Source of the DNA: Eubacterium_U album
GTDB lineage: Bacteria; Bacillota; Clostridia; Lachnospirales; Lachnospiraceae
Length of the DNA: 64,000 nucleotides
Reading direction: 5' to 3'
Assembly (NCBI RefSeq): GCF_025336545.1
Contig: NZ_JAODBU010000004.1
Span: forward strand, 233,032 to 297,031
Part shown: positions 1 to 9,113 of the stretch, in pieces
How positions within the stretch are numbered: the first letter of the stretch is position 1
Layout of the letters: each line of letters opens with the position of its first letter
Notes under the pieces: generated by a model
What the model saw: only the letters and a program-made list of their open reading frames with translations
The model's database searches: none
Told to the model about the DNA's origin: nothing
Program-made: the position numbers and the translations under genes

Positions 1-1458
1 ATGAAGAAGATAGTAGATAAATTTATAAATGTTATTACAAGTATGAGATTTAAAGTATTTGTAATAACATTTATTGCGATTATAATACCGGTTATTGGCT
101 CGAATTTTTTAATTGGAAAGATGGCGGTCAATAACTATTCAAAACAAAGATTTGAAAAATTTAAAACACAAAATTATATACTTAGAAACTGTATATTAAG
201 CGAAAATTATATGGACAACCAGGATTCTGAAATTGCTGAGGCAGAAATGTCGCAACTTGCTACAGGATTTGAAGGAAGAGTTGAAGTTATAAATAGTGAC
301 TATATTATAATAAAGGACACATATAATTCAGACGAAGGAAAAACAAATATTTCTTCAAGTGTTATAAAGGCAATGACAGGTGATGAAGTATATAATTATT
401 ATGAGGAGCAGGAATATGTTGAATATGTACTGCCCATAATGTCTACTGTTACAGATGTAAATGGTAACAGTCAGACTAAAATACTTGGAGCAATGTATAC
501 AAGATATTCAACAACAGCATTTAAGGAATTTTATTACACAATACTTAACTACATAGTTGTTATTGATTTACTCTTGGGAGTATTTGCATTGATAATGTCA
601 TGGATTTGTTCAAGAATATTAGTTAAGCCTATTAAGAGTATAGAAGAGTCTATTGAACGTATTTCAACCGGAAATTTGAAGGCGAATATTGAAGAAAAAG
701 GTGAGACGGAAGTTAAAAACATAATCAGGGAATTTAACCAGATGGTTGAAATAATTGCTAAGCAGGATGAGTCAAGACAGCAATTTGTTTCAAATGTATC
801 CCATGAATTAAAGACACCAATAACTTCAATGAAGGTTCTTGCGGATTCTTTAGTAGGTCAGGAAAATGTGCCGGAAGAATTGTATCAGGAATTTTTGACG
901 GATATAGCAAAAGAAATTGACCGTGAAAATGATATAATAACAGATTTGCTTAATCTGGTAAGAATGGACAGTGGAAATGATAAACTTAATATTTCAACAG
1001 TAAATATTAATGAACTTGTTGAAAGCACTTTAAAGAGATTAAGACCTATAGCAGAAGTAAAAAATATTGAAGTTGTGCTTGAAAGTTTCAGACCTGTAAT
1101 GGCAGATGTAGATGAAGTCAAATTTAACATGGTTGTAACTAATTTAGTTGAAAATGCCATTAAATATAATGTGACTGACGGATGGGTAAGAGTATCGCTA
1201 AATGCAGATCATCAGTATTTCTATCTCAAAGTTGCAGACTCAGGAATTGGAATCGAAGATGACCAGCAGGAGCATATTTTTGAAAGATTTTTCAGAGTTG
1301 ATAAGGCAAGAGCAAGAGAAACAGGTGGCACAGGACTTGGTTTGTCAATAACTAAAAATATTATATTGCTTCATGAAGGTACAGTTAAAGTTCATAGTAA
1401 AGAGGGAGAAGGAACTACATTTACAGTTCGTATTCCATTAAAGTATATTGAACAATAA
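1..1458 (+). CDS. Membrane sensor histidine kinase (HAMP-HisKA-HATPase)
   Basis: Two-component sensor kinase of 485 aa. The N-terminus has a hydrophobic segment (about residues 17-38), an extracytoplasmic sensor region and a second hydrophobic segment (about 183-204). HAMP (about 205-255), a HisKA domain with the phospho-accepting His268 in SNVSHELKTP, and an HATPase domain (NLVENAIKY, DSGIGI, GTGLGL motifs) follow. It phosphorylates a response regulator that should lie upstream, outside the window. The window opens exactly on an ATG that gives a plausible membrane-protein N-terminus (short basic stretch, then a hydrophobic helix). The ribosome binding site cannot be seen, so an earlier start is not excluded. 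It runs 25 nt ahead of a GerMN lipoprotein, which suggests cotranscription and an envelope-related signal. The ligand is unknown. Confidence 0.9.
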   Translation: MKKIVDKFINVITSMRFKVFVITFIAIIIPVIGSNFLIGKMAVNNYSKQRFEKFKTQNYILRNCILSENYMDNQDSEIAEAEMSQLATGFEGRVEVINSDYIIIKDTYNSDEGKTNISSSVIKAMTGDEVYNYYEEQEYVEYVLPIMSTVTDVNGNSQTKILGAMYTRYSTTAFKEFYYTILNYIVVIDLLLGVFALIMSWICSRILVKPIKSIEESIERISTGNLKANIEEKGETEVKNIIREFNQMVEIIAKQDESRQQFVSNVSHELKTPITSMKVLADSLVGQENVPEELYQEFLTDIAKEIDRENDIITDLLNLVRMDSGNDKLNISTVNINELVESTLKRLRPIAEVKNIEVVLESFRPVMADVDEVKFNMVVTNLVENAIKYNVTDGWVRVSLNADHQYFYLKVADSGIGIEDDQQEHIFERFFRVDKARARETGGTGLGLSITKNIILLHEGTVKVHSKEGEGTTFTVRIPLKYIEQ

Positions 1459-1483
1459 AGATTGAAACGTGGTGTTTAATAAA

Positions 1484-2407
1484 ATGAACAGATATAAGAA
1501 AATAATATGCAGCATTCTTGTGTGTGTACTTATGGTTACAGCGGTAGGATGTGGAAAAACAAAAAATAGCAGCACAAAAAAATATGATGGGAATTATATT
1601 TTTTATGTTAGCCGGGACAAAGATAAACTTGAAAATGAACAATATAAAACAAAGAGTTCAGATACCTTAGAACAGGTAGATGAAATGATAAAGAAGTTAA
1701 CCGGTAAAGCCATTCCTAAAAAAGTAATTGTAAACAGTTACAATCTTTTGGATGGAATTTTAACATTGGATTTTAGTGAGGAATATCTTGAAATCAGCAA
1801 GGATGAAGAAGTGTTAATAAGAGCAGCAGTAGTTCTTACTTTAACTCAGATTGAGTCTGTAGATTATGTTGCATTTACCGTTAATGACAGTGCGTTGACA
1901 AGAAGAGATGGAACTATTATAGGAAATATGCAGGCCACTGATTTTGTGGATAATTATGGTAGTGATAATAACATTGTATTTTCAACAAGATTTATTCTCT
2001 ATTACGGAAATGAAGATAGTTCTAATTTAAAAGAATGTGATGTTATGGAAAATTATACAGGAGAAGAATCTAAAGAAGAATTTATTGTAAAGAGACTAAT
2101 AGAAGGTCCGGATGAAAAGGGATACAATAGAATTTTTTCAAAAGATATAAAGTTAATCAGCGTTATGACTACTGATAATATCTGTTATGTAAATTTCAAT
2201 TCAAATTTTCTGACAGAACAGATAGTTGGTTCTCCTGAACTTGCAATATATTCCATAGTAAATTCATTATCAGAACTTAACTATGTTCATAAAGTTCAGA
2301 TAATGGTAAATGGAGATACAAATGTAAGTTTTAAAGGAGTGAAGTTAGACAACGCTTTCATTAGAAACTTAGATTATATTGAAAATGAAACAAAAGAAGG
2401 AGAATAG
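1484..2407 (+). CDS. Lipoprotein with two GerMN domains
   Basis: Predicted lipoprotein of 307 aa. The signal peptide MNRYKKIICSILVCVLMVTA is followed by a lipobox with Cys23. Two copies of a GerMN-like module follow, at about residues 40-155 and 165-300. Each has the hydrophobic 'GILTLDFSEEYL' / 'ICYVNFNSNFL' strand and the helix ending in LTQIESVDYVAFTVND or LSELNYVHKVQIMVNG. GerMN modules occur in spore germination protein GerM and in lipoproteins next to sensor kinases in Firmicutes; they are thought to act in the envelope. A GTG at 1469 would add five residues, but neither start has a strong Shine-Dalgarno sequence; ATG 1484 gives the more typical signal peptide. Its stop overlaps the ribosome binding site of comEC, so the three genes probably form one transcript. 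Confidence 0.82.
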   Translation: MNRYKKIICSILVCVLMVTAVGCGKTKNSSTKKYDGNYIFYVSRDKDKLENEQYKTKSSDTLEQVDEMIKKLTGKAIPKKVIVNSYNLLDGILTLDFSEEYLEISKDEEVLIRAAVVLTLTQIESVDYVAFTVNDSALTRRDGTIIGNMQATDFVDNYGSDNNIVFSTRFILYYGNEDSSNLKECDVMENYTGEESKEEFIVKRLIEGPDEKGYNRIFSKDIKLISVMTTDNICYVNFNSNFLTEQIVGSPELAIYSIVNSLSELNYVHKVQIMVNGDTNVSFKGVKLDNAFIRNLDYIENETKEGE

Positions 2408-2409
2408 CT

Positions 2410-4830
2410 ATTAAAAGACCAATATTAACAATAACATTGGCTTTTGTACTTGGAGAGGTGATAGCTATATATGCACAGGCAGCATTGTTATTTGTAACAG
2501 TGCTGCTTGTTTTGCTTTCATTTATTTTACTACTATTTAAAAACAGGGAGCAAAAGATTGAAAAGGTAATGTTAATGACATTAAGTTTATGCTTTATGGT
2601 TGTTGGATATTTGATTACTGAGGGAGAACTTTCTAAAAAGAAATCAATAGATGAGATGAATGGACAAACAATCGTTGTTAATGGAGAAATTTTACAGATA
2701 ACAGACACAAAATATGGATTTAGATACAAAATAAAAACAACGATAGAGAATTTAGCAGAAAATAATAAAAGAAATTTGAAAAAAATAAAGGATGTAAATT
2801 TGATTTTTGAAACGAAAGAAGAGTTATCTGTATCTATCGGCAACAATGTTAAATGCAAAGGCATAATTAATAGATTTGACAAAGCACGAAACAAAGGAAA
2901 TTTTGATTCAGACAAATACTATCAGTCTCTTGGAATGTATGGAGAAATAGCAAATTGCAGTGTAGAGATAACTTCTAATGAGACAAACCTTATAAAACAG
3001 AGATTATATGATTTGAAGAAAAGTTATACAAGGCAACTTAAAAAGATTTGCAATGATAATAACGTAGGTGTTTTTAAGATATGTAACCTGGAAAACGGAG
3101 GGATTATACAGGGAATTTTGCTTGGTAATAAGAATGATATTAATGACGATATTAAGTCACTATATCAAATGAATGGAATTTCACATATTTTGGCAATTTC
3201 CGGGTTACACATTTCATTAATCGGCTTGTTTGTGTATTCATTAATTAGAAAGAAACTTAAATTTATACCGGCAGCGTTTTTTTCAATTTCAATTATCTTG
3301 TTATTTTCAATGATGACCGGATTCGGGGTGGCGACAGTAAGGGCAACAATTATGTTTATAATGAATATTGCCGGCGAAGTTTTGGGACGAAAAAATGATA
3401 GGATAAATGCGATAGCGTTAGCATTTTTACTTATTGTATGCAGTAATCCGATGGTAATAATAAACAGTGGATTTCAAATGTCATTTGCGGCAATAATAGG
3501 AGCAAATTTTGTATGGAAAATAACAGAAAAATTTATGGATATAAAAGGAAAAATGTGGAGCGCATTTGGATTTAGCTTGTGCATCACTATTGTTATGAAC
3601 CCTATTATAGCCTGGAATTATTATCAGATACCAATGTATTCAGTACTACTAAATTTAATTATTGTTCCATTAATGGGAATCGTTATAGCGAGTGGATTTG
3701 TGGGACTATATTCTTCATATTTGTTTGTAATTATTGGAAAGATAACTATTTTGCCGGCGTGTCTGATTATAAAGATGTATGGTTTGTTATGTACAATAGT
3801 AGAGCATATTCCATTTTATAATGTGATATGTGGTAAGCCTAATGTAATTGTGGTTATAGTTTATTATTTTACAATTGCAGGCATGTGTATAGTAATGAAA
3901 ATATATTTAAAGAAAAATGAAGATAAAGAGAGCAAAAAGATAATTCCAAAAACAGGCCAAATTGTCGAAAATGAAAGGAGTAAGAAAGCAAAAAAGAGAA
4001 AAATTTTCATTAAAAAAATTACATTTGTTTTTGGAAGTTTCATAATAATAACGATAAGTTTATTTGTGCATATATTTACGGGATTTGAAGTTAATTTTCT
4101 TGATGTAGGGCAGGGAGATGGAATTGCGATTCGGACACATGATGCTTTTATAACTGTTGACGGAGGAAGCAGTGATGTTAAAAATGTAGGGAAGTACAGA
4201 ATAATTCCGTTTATTAAATACAAAGGAATAAGGGCGATTGATTATGCAATAATCAGCCATCTTGATAATGACCATGTAAGTGGGGTAAGAGAGCTTTTAG
4301 AACAGTCAGACAACGGAGGAATAAAGGTCAGAAATATAGTATTGCCAAAGCTTTTAAATAAAGACGATGAATATGTGGAGATGGAGAAATTAGCCCATGC
4401 AATGGGTGTAGAGGTGCTTTATTTGAAAAATGGTGATTCAATAGAGGCAGGGCCATTAAAAATTAAATGCATAAATCCAGATATTAAAAATCAAATGGAT
4501 GACAGAAATGATAACAGCACTGTACTTGATGTAAAGTATAAAAATTTTTCAATGCTTTTAACAGGAGATATAAGCAGTGAGGTAGAAAATAATATTGAAA
4601 AAAATTTGGCACAAAAATATACAGTATTAAAGGTTCCACACCATGGGTCAAGGTTTTCTTCTTCAGAAAAGCTGTTAAGCAAGGTCAGTCCCAAATACAG
4701 CGTGATTTCATGCGGTGAGGGAAATAGCTATGGACATCCTCATATAGAAACCATAGATAGATTAAATATGCATAATACAGAAATATTGCGAACAGATTTA
4801 ATTGGCGAGATTGACTTTAGGATGGAGTGA
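2410..4830 (+). CDS. comEC: DNA internalization channel ComEC/Rec2 (apparent ATT start)
   Basis: Competence membrane channel for single-stranded DNA uptake. Order: N-terminal hydrophobic helices and an OB-like soluble domain, the multi-helix competence domain (GISHILAISGLHISLIG and following helices), then a C-terminal metallo-beta-lactamase-like domain with FLDVGQGDG, HLDNDHVSG and VPHHGSRFSS motifs. Length 806 aa is normal. Start choice: AAGGAGA at 2397-2403 is followed 7 nt later by ATT AAA AGA CCA, giving (M)KRPILTITLAFVLGEV, a typical ComEC beginning. The first conventional start in frame is TTG 2437, which has no ribosome binding site and cuts into the first helix. I therefore place the start at the rare AUU codon. 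The gene follows the GerMN stop by 2 nt and heads the comEC-holA backbone pair. Confidence 0.88.
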   Translation: MKRPILTITLAFVLGEVIAIYAQAALLFVTVLLVLLSFILLLFKNREQKIEKVMLMTLSLCFMVVGYLITEGELSKKKSIDEMNGQTIVVNGEILQITDTKYGFRYKIKTTIENLAENNKRNLKKIKDVNLIFETKEELSVSIGNNVKCKGIINRFDKARNKGNFDSDKYYQSLGMYGEIANCSVEITSNETNLIKQRLYDLKKSYTRQLKKICNDNNVGVFKICNLENGGIIQGILLGNKNDINDDIKSLYQMNGISHILAISGLHISLIGLFVYSLIRKKLKFIPAAFFSISIILLFSMMTGFGVATVRATIMFIMNIAGEVLGRKNDRINAIALAFLLIVCSNPMVIINSGFQMSFAAIIGANFVWKITEKFMDIKGKMWSAFGFSLCITIVMNPIIAWNYYQIPMYSVLLNLIIVPLMGIVIASGFVGLYSSYLFVIIGKITILPACLIIKMYGLLCTIVEHIPFYNVICGKPNVIVVIVYYFTIAGMCIVMKIYLKKNEDKESKKIIPKTGQIVENERSKKAKKRKIFIKKITFVFGSFIIITISLFVHIFTGFEVNFLDVGQGDGIAIRTHDAFITVDGGSSDVKNVGKYRIIPFIKYKGIRAIDYAIISHLDNDHVSGVRELLEQSDNGGIKVRNIVLPKLLNKDDEYVEMEKLAHAMGVEVLYLKNGDSIEAGPLKIKCINPDIKNQMDDRNDNSTVLDVKYKNFSMLLTGDISSEVENNIEKNLAQKYTVLKVPHHGSRFSSSEKLLSKVSPKYSVISCGEGNSYGHPHIETIDRLNMHNTEILRTDLIGEIDFRME

Positions 4831-5092
4831 TAGATTTTATGTGCAAAATGAAATCGAATGTTAAAAAGAGATTTGCTAAATATTATCAGTAATAATACGA
4901 TAATCCAAAGTAAAATGAACCGACTATTTAGAAGAATTGTTTGTGAAGCATAAATATGTTATAGAAAATGAAAATCTTTTCCGTAAAAAAATAAAAATAT
5001 GATACATTAGAATAAAATAGATGAATGGAATGAATTTCTGTGCTAAAATTATTTGTGCATTTAATTAAGTAATAAGGATATAAGAAATAAAA

Positions 5093-6091
5093 ATGAAAAC
5101 ATTATCAGAAGATATAAAGACAGGAAAGTTTAAAAGAGTTTATTTGCTATGCGGTGAAGAAGAGTATCTTGTTAAAAATTATAAAAATCAGCTTATTCAG
5201 GCAATAAATGGTGGAGATACCATGAATTCTAATTTTTATGAAGGAAAGGGTCTTAATGTAAAGGAAATTATCGACGTGGCTGAAACAATGCCGTTTATGG
5301 CTGAATATCGATTAGTAGTGCTTGAAGACACAGAGATGTTTAAGTCAGGTGGAGATGAACTTGCTGAATATGTTAAGTCAATTCCTGAAAGCACAATTAT
5401 GTTGTTTGTAGAAAGCAATATAGATAAGAGAAGTAAATTATACAAAGCAGTAAAGGCAAGTGGATATATTTGCGAAATGACAAGCCAGACAGAAGGTGAT
5501 TTGAGTGTATGGGCTGCCAGATTATTTGCAAATGCAGGAAAACGTATAACAAAAGCAAATATGATGTATTTGCTTCAAAAAGTAGGAACGGATATGGAAA
5601 CATTGTCCACTGAGATAGAAAAGTTAATCTGTTATTGTATGAAAACAGACGTAGTTGATAAAGATGCAATAGATGCAGTATGCGTAACTCAGATGTCTGT
5701 CAAAATATTTGATATGATTGATGCCATTTCTACAAAGAATCAGAAAAAGACGCTTGATTCATATTATGAACTCATAGCAGCTAAGGAACCACCGATGCGT
5801 ATTTTGTATATGATTACAAGACAATTTAATCTTATGCTACAGGCAAAAGATTTATCAAATCAGGGCATGGGTAAAAATGATGTGGCAAAAGCCATGGGAG
5901 TTCAGGCGTTTATAGCAGGGAAAAGCATACAACAGGCAAGAAACTTTCAAATGAGAGAACTTAAGGACGGGTTAGCTGAAAGTATAAAAACAGAGCAACT
6001 TATAAAGAGAGGGGCTATGGATGAAAATATTGGAGTAGAAATGCTGTTAATTAAGTATAGTAAAAAAGAAGAAAAAAAGAAACGAATTTAA
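5093..6091 (+). CDS. holA: DNA polymerase III delta subunit
   Basis: 332-aa clamp-loader delta subunit, which opens the beta sliding clamp during replication. The N-terminal region carries the family pattern 'GKFKRVYLLCGEEEYLVKNY', followed by an AAA+-like domain without a classical P-loop and a helical C-terminal domain. Length is usual for HolA (about 330-345 aa). It follows comEC, as in most Firmicutes. The 262-nt gap before it (4831-5092) is A/T-rich; I see no gene or convincing promoter there beyond a 17-codon frame at 4839 that I do not call. A hairpin terminator follows the stop immediately. Confidence 0.92.
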   Translation: MKTLSEDIKTGKFKRVYLLCGEEEYLVKNYKNQLIQAINGGDTMNSNFYEGKGLNVKEIIDVAETMPFMAEYRLVVLEDTEMFKSGGDELAEYVKSIPESTIMLFVESNIDKRSKLYKAVKASGYICEMTSQTEGDLSVWAARLFANAGKRITKANMMYLLQKVGTDMETLSTEIEKLICYCMKTDVVDKDAIDAVCVTQMSVKIFDMIDAISTKNQKKTLDSYYELIAAKEPPMRILYMITRQFNLMLQAKDLSNQGMGKNDVAKAMGVQAFIAGKSIQQARNFQMRELKDGLAESIKTEQLIKRGAMDENIGVEMLLIKYSKKEEKKKRI

Positions 6092-6094
6092 CAA

Positions 6095-6143
6095 AAAGAG
6101 CATTGAGTTAGTGATTAAAATCAAAACACAATGCTCTTTCTTG
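6095..6143 (+). terminator. Rho-independent terminator after holA
   Basis: An 11-bp perfect stem AAAGAGCATTG (6095-6105) pairs with CAATGCTCTTT (6129-6139) and runs into TTTCTTGT. It starts 4 nt after the holA stop. Confidence 0.85.
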
Positions 6144-6163
6144 TGACTGAGTATATAATATGA

Positions 6164-6203
6164 ATAAAAGCCGAAACTTTTTGAAATAAGCTTCGACTTT
6201 TAT
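6164..6203 (-). terminator. Terminator of fucO (minus strand)
   Basis: On the minus strand ATAAAAGTCGAA (6203-6192) pairs with TTCGGCTTTTAT (6175-6164), a 12-bp stem with one U-G pair. It lies 65 nt beyond the fucO stop, so holA and fucO converge on two back-to-back terminators. Confidence 0.7.
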
Positions 6204-6267
6204 TTTGTTTTATAAAACTAAATAGAAATACGGATTTACAGAGAGTATTTCACACTCTCAAATATTC

Positions 6268-7413
6268 TTACATAATTTTTCTAAATAATTCTATAAAGTC
6301 ATCAACACTTGCATCTTTAGGATTTCCAGGTGCGCAAGCATCTGCAGCAGCAGATTCAGCAAGGAAAGGTAAATCATCTTCTTTGATTGCATCAAGCTTT
6401 GAAGGAATTCCTACATCAGTTGACAATTGCTTAACGGCATCAATTGCTGCTTTTCTGTATTCATCAGTTGACATTTCATCAACGCCTTTAACACCCATTG
6501 CACGGGCAATTTCACGATATTTCTCACCGGTACATTTCTGATTATATTCCATAACAATAGGGAGCATCATGGCACATGCAACACCGTGAGGAGTGTCATA
6601 AACAGCACCTAAAGTATGAGCCATTGAGTGAGCAATTCCAAGCCCTACATTTGAAAATCCCATTCCGGCAATGTACTGACCTAGAGCCATTCCTTCACGA
6701 CCCTCCTTAGTATTTTCAACTGCGCCTCTAAGAGATTTGCTAATAATTTCAATAGCCTTTAAATGGAACATATCTGTCATTTCCCATGCAGCCTTTGTTG
6801 TGTAACCTTCGATGGCGTGAGTAAGGGCGTCCATACCGGTAGAAGCTGTAAGTCCCTTTGGCATTGAAGACATCATATCAGGATCTACGATAGCGATAAT
6901 TGGCATATCATGTGGGTCAACGCATACAAATTTACGTTTTCTTTCAATATCTGTAATAACATAATTAATTGTAACTTCAGCAGCTGTTCCTGCAGTAGTA
7001 GGTACTGCAATAATAGGAACACAAGGCTTTTTAGTAGGCGCTACGCCTTCAAGACTTCTTACATCTTCAAATTCCGGATTTGCAATAATTATTCCGATTG
7101 CTTTTGCTGTATCCATTGAAGAACCACCACCAATTGCAATAATGTAATCAGCTTTAGAATCTTTAAAAGCCTGAACACCATGCTGTACATTTTCGATTGT
7201 TGGGTTAGCTTTGATATCTGAATATATTTCATAAGCCAAGTCGTTTTTATCTAAGATATCTGTAACCTTAGATGTAACGTTGAATTTGATTAAGTCAGGA
7301 TCTGAACATACAAAAGCCTTTTTGAATCCGTGAGCCTTTGCTTCTGTTGCAATTTCGTTAATTGCACCTGAACCGTGATAAGATGTTTCGTTTAACATAA
7401 TTCTGTTTGCCAT
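6268..7413 (-). CDS. fucO: Lactaldehyde reductase / 1,2-propanediol oxidoreductase, Fe-dependent ADH
   Basis: Iron-dependent group III alcohol dehydrogenase (381 aa) that interconverts L-lactaldehyde and (S)-1,2-propanediol with NAD(H). It resembles E. coli FucO along its whole length, starting from MANRxMLNET. The nucleotide site is GGGSSMDTAKA and PTTAGTAAEVT. The four metal ligands of the family are present at the matching positions: Asp195 and His199 (DALTHAIEGY), His262 and His276 (TPHG). The start is ATG 7413, preceded by AAGGAG at 7 nt; a TTG further upstream would destroy this ribosome binding site. It stands alone, downstream of the YesM/YesN pair and a potential structured leader. 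No other fucose genes are present, so it may serve rhamnose or fucose products made elsewhere, or act as a general aldehyde reductase. Confidence 0.9.
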   Translation of the reverse strand: MANRIMLNETSYHGSGAINEIATEAKAHGFKKAFVCSDPDLIKFNVTSKVTDILDKNDLAYEIYSDIKANPTIENVQHGVQAFKDSKADYIIAIGGGSSMDTAKAIGIIIANPEFEDVRSLEGVAPTKKPCVPIIAVPTTAGTAAEVTINYVITDIERKRKFVCVDPHDMPIIAIVDPDMMSSMPKGLTASTGMDALTHAIEGYTTKAAWEMTDMFHLKAIEIISKSLRGAVENTKEGREGMALGQYIAGMGFSNVGLGIAHSMAHTLGAVYDTPHGVACAMMLPIVMEYNQKCTGEKYREIARAMGVKGVDEMSTDEYRKAAIDAVKQLSTDVGIPSKLDAIKEDDLPFLAESAAADACAPGNPKDASVDDFIELFRKIM

Positions 7414-7455
7414 GTTAAAATCTCCTTTCAATATTTTGTAAAAGTTAATTAATAT

Positions 7456-7534
7456 GATGTCAGGGTGAGCTCTAAGATCTTTTACCTACTTATGAGCAAA
7501 CGCATGTGGGCTTGAACCTTTTGACGCTGACATC
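7456..7534 (-). ncRNA. Candidate structured leader RNA upstream of fucO
   Basis: On the minus strand, a perfect 8-bp outer stem GATGTCAG (7534-7527) / CTGACATC (7463-7456) encloses about 63 nt. These can fold a second hairpin, GCTC-a-TAAG (7497-7489) with CTTAGAGC (7476-7469), and a weaker third stem CAAGC/GTTTG. The result looks like a three-way junction about 40 nt before the fucO ribosome binding site. There is no T-run, so it is not a simple terminator. I do not recognise the family; a riboswitch-like or processing role is inference. Confidence 0.4.
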
Positions 7535-7589
7535 TTAATATATAACTAATGTTAATAACATAACATGTTAGTTCTTAAAGTATTAATAA

Positions 7590-9098
7590 TTATCTTACGA
7601 ATTGATTCCTATAGTCCTTCGGGCTAAGACCTGTATTCTTCTTAAAAATAACAGAAAAATATGCAGGGTCATGAATTCCTATTTTATCAGATATTTCAAA
7701 TGTTTTAAGGTTTGTATTTGCTAAGAAATCCTTAGCCATACTGATTCTAAGCATTGTAATGTAACTTACAATTGAATGACCACATTCTTTTTTGAAAGTT
7801 CTGCTTAAATAGGATTCATTAGTGTGAACATTTTGTGCGATAAGCTCAAGTGACAAATCGTCAGCAATATGTTCTTTGATGTATATAATTGTTTCCTCTA
7901 TGAAAGAACTATATTTTTTAGAGGACTGGGTTAATTGTTTTTTTACATCATCTATAAGATTTCTGACAGTTTCTTTTAACTGGAAGAAATCTGAAACTGA
8001 ATTTATTTTATTTATATATTCATCTTCTGTAGGAAGAGTATTACTTTTAAGCATTACTCTATAGCAAATAAGATAAATTTGAGTGCAGATGCTTCTAACA
8101 GTATTTTCATCAGAAAAATTGTTTTCAAGTTTATTAAATATAGAGCCTAAAATATCTGAAGCAGATTTAAAATCTAACTGTATAACTGAGTTTTCAAAAT
8201 CGTGTAGCAGTAAATTAATATCCGCAGAAAAGGTTTCTTTACCTGCAACGTAATCACTGGAGAATTCAACAACATGGGCAGAGGAATAAAAATTTAATGA
8301 TAACGCTAATATTGCCTCTGAAATAGCTGTTGAAAAATCACGTGCACTGTGATGATAACCGCTTATACCCGCATTTACATTTAATGATGTAAACTTTTTA
8401 AATGAAGAAACGATTGTGTTGCAGTTATCAATTATTGCTGATGTATCTTCATTTTCATAATCAAAATATACATTTATAATAAGATTGTTATATCTAAAGC
8501 AATAACTGTTAAGCTTGTTGTCGATTATTATATCTTTTAACGTTCCAACCATTGACATATCGTCCGGTAATTGAAATGCAGCTACATAATAATTGTTTAA
8601 ATTAATATCAAAGTCCGATAGCTTGTTTAAGGAATCATCAGGTACAACGTGGTCTGTAAGTTCCTGAAAAAATTGATCCTTAAGAAATGCCTGCTCACTT
8701 TTACTAATAGAAGATTTAGATTCAATTAGTTTTTTCGCAACATTTTGAACTGCATTTATTACATCTGTTTTTGCAGCCGGTTTTAACAGGTATTCTGCAA
8801 CATTATACTGAATTGCAGAACGTGCATATTCAAATTCTGAATATCCTGAAAGTATGATAACAGATATTTCAGGGTGATTTTCATAAATGTATTTAGCAAG
8901 TCCGATACCATCAAGAGAAGGCATTCTTACATCAGTTATTACAATGTCAATAGGAGTACTTTCGATTATTTCAATAGCCTCTGTTCCGTTCTTTGCTGTT
9001 GCCGAAACAACACAATCATATGTCTCCCAATTTATATATTCAGAGAGGCCTTTTCTAAATATAGATTCATCGTCTACTATTAATAAGTGAAAAATCAT
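7590..9098 (-). CDS. YesN-type response regulator with AraC-family DNA-binding domain
   Basis: 502-aa response regulator. The receiver domain (about 1-120) has the acidic pair Asp9/Asp10, the phospho-acceptor Asp56 in DIVITDVRMPS and Lys107 in LLKPA. A long middle region of unknown fold follows, and the last 100 residues form two AraC-type helix-turn-helix motifs (LELIAQNVHTNESYLSRTFKKE ... FEISDKIGIHDPAYFSVIFKK). The start ATG 9098 has AAAGGTG upstream. It lies 15 nt behind the sensor kinase, so the two form an operon. YesM/YesN systems normally activate neighbouring sugar-uptake genes; here the ABC operon at 14.9 kb and the F5/8 C secreted protein at 11.1 kb are the likely targets (inference). 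Confidence 0.9.
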   Translation of the reverse strand: MIFHLLIVDDESIFRKGLSEYINWETYDCVVSATAKNGTEAIEIIESTPIDIVITDVRMPSLDGIGLAKYIYENHPEISVIILSGYSEFEYARSAIQYNVAEYLLKPAAKTDVINAVQNVAKKLIESKSSISKSEQAFLKDQFFQELTDHVVPDDSLNKLSDFDINLNNYYVAAFQLPDDMSMVGTLKDIIIDNKLNSYCFRYNNLIINVYFDYENEDTSAIIDNCNTIVSSFKKFTSLNVNAGISGYHHSARDFSTAISEAILALSLNFYSSAHVVEFSSDYVAGKETFSADINLLLHDFENSVIQLDFKSASDILGSIFNKLENNFSDENTVRSICTQIYLICYRVMLKSNTLPTEDEYINKINSVSDFFQLKETVRNLIDDVKKQLTQSSKKYSSFIEETIIYIKEHIADDLSLELIAQNVHTNESYLSRTFKKECGHSIVSYITMLRISMAKDFLANTNLKTFEISDKIGIHDPAYFSVIFKKNTGLSPKDYRNQFVR

Positions 9099-9113
9099 AC
9101 TATCACACCTTTC

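Noticed and set aside
2361..2915. 184-codon minus-strand frame over the start of comEC
   Set aside because: Low-complexity Ser/Phe/Leu-rich antisense frame; comEC and GerMN genes explain the region.
4839..4892. 17-codon frame between comEC and holA
   Set aside because: Too short and lysine-rich as expected from A/T-rich DNA; no sign of conservation visible.
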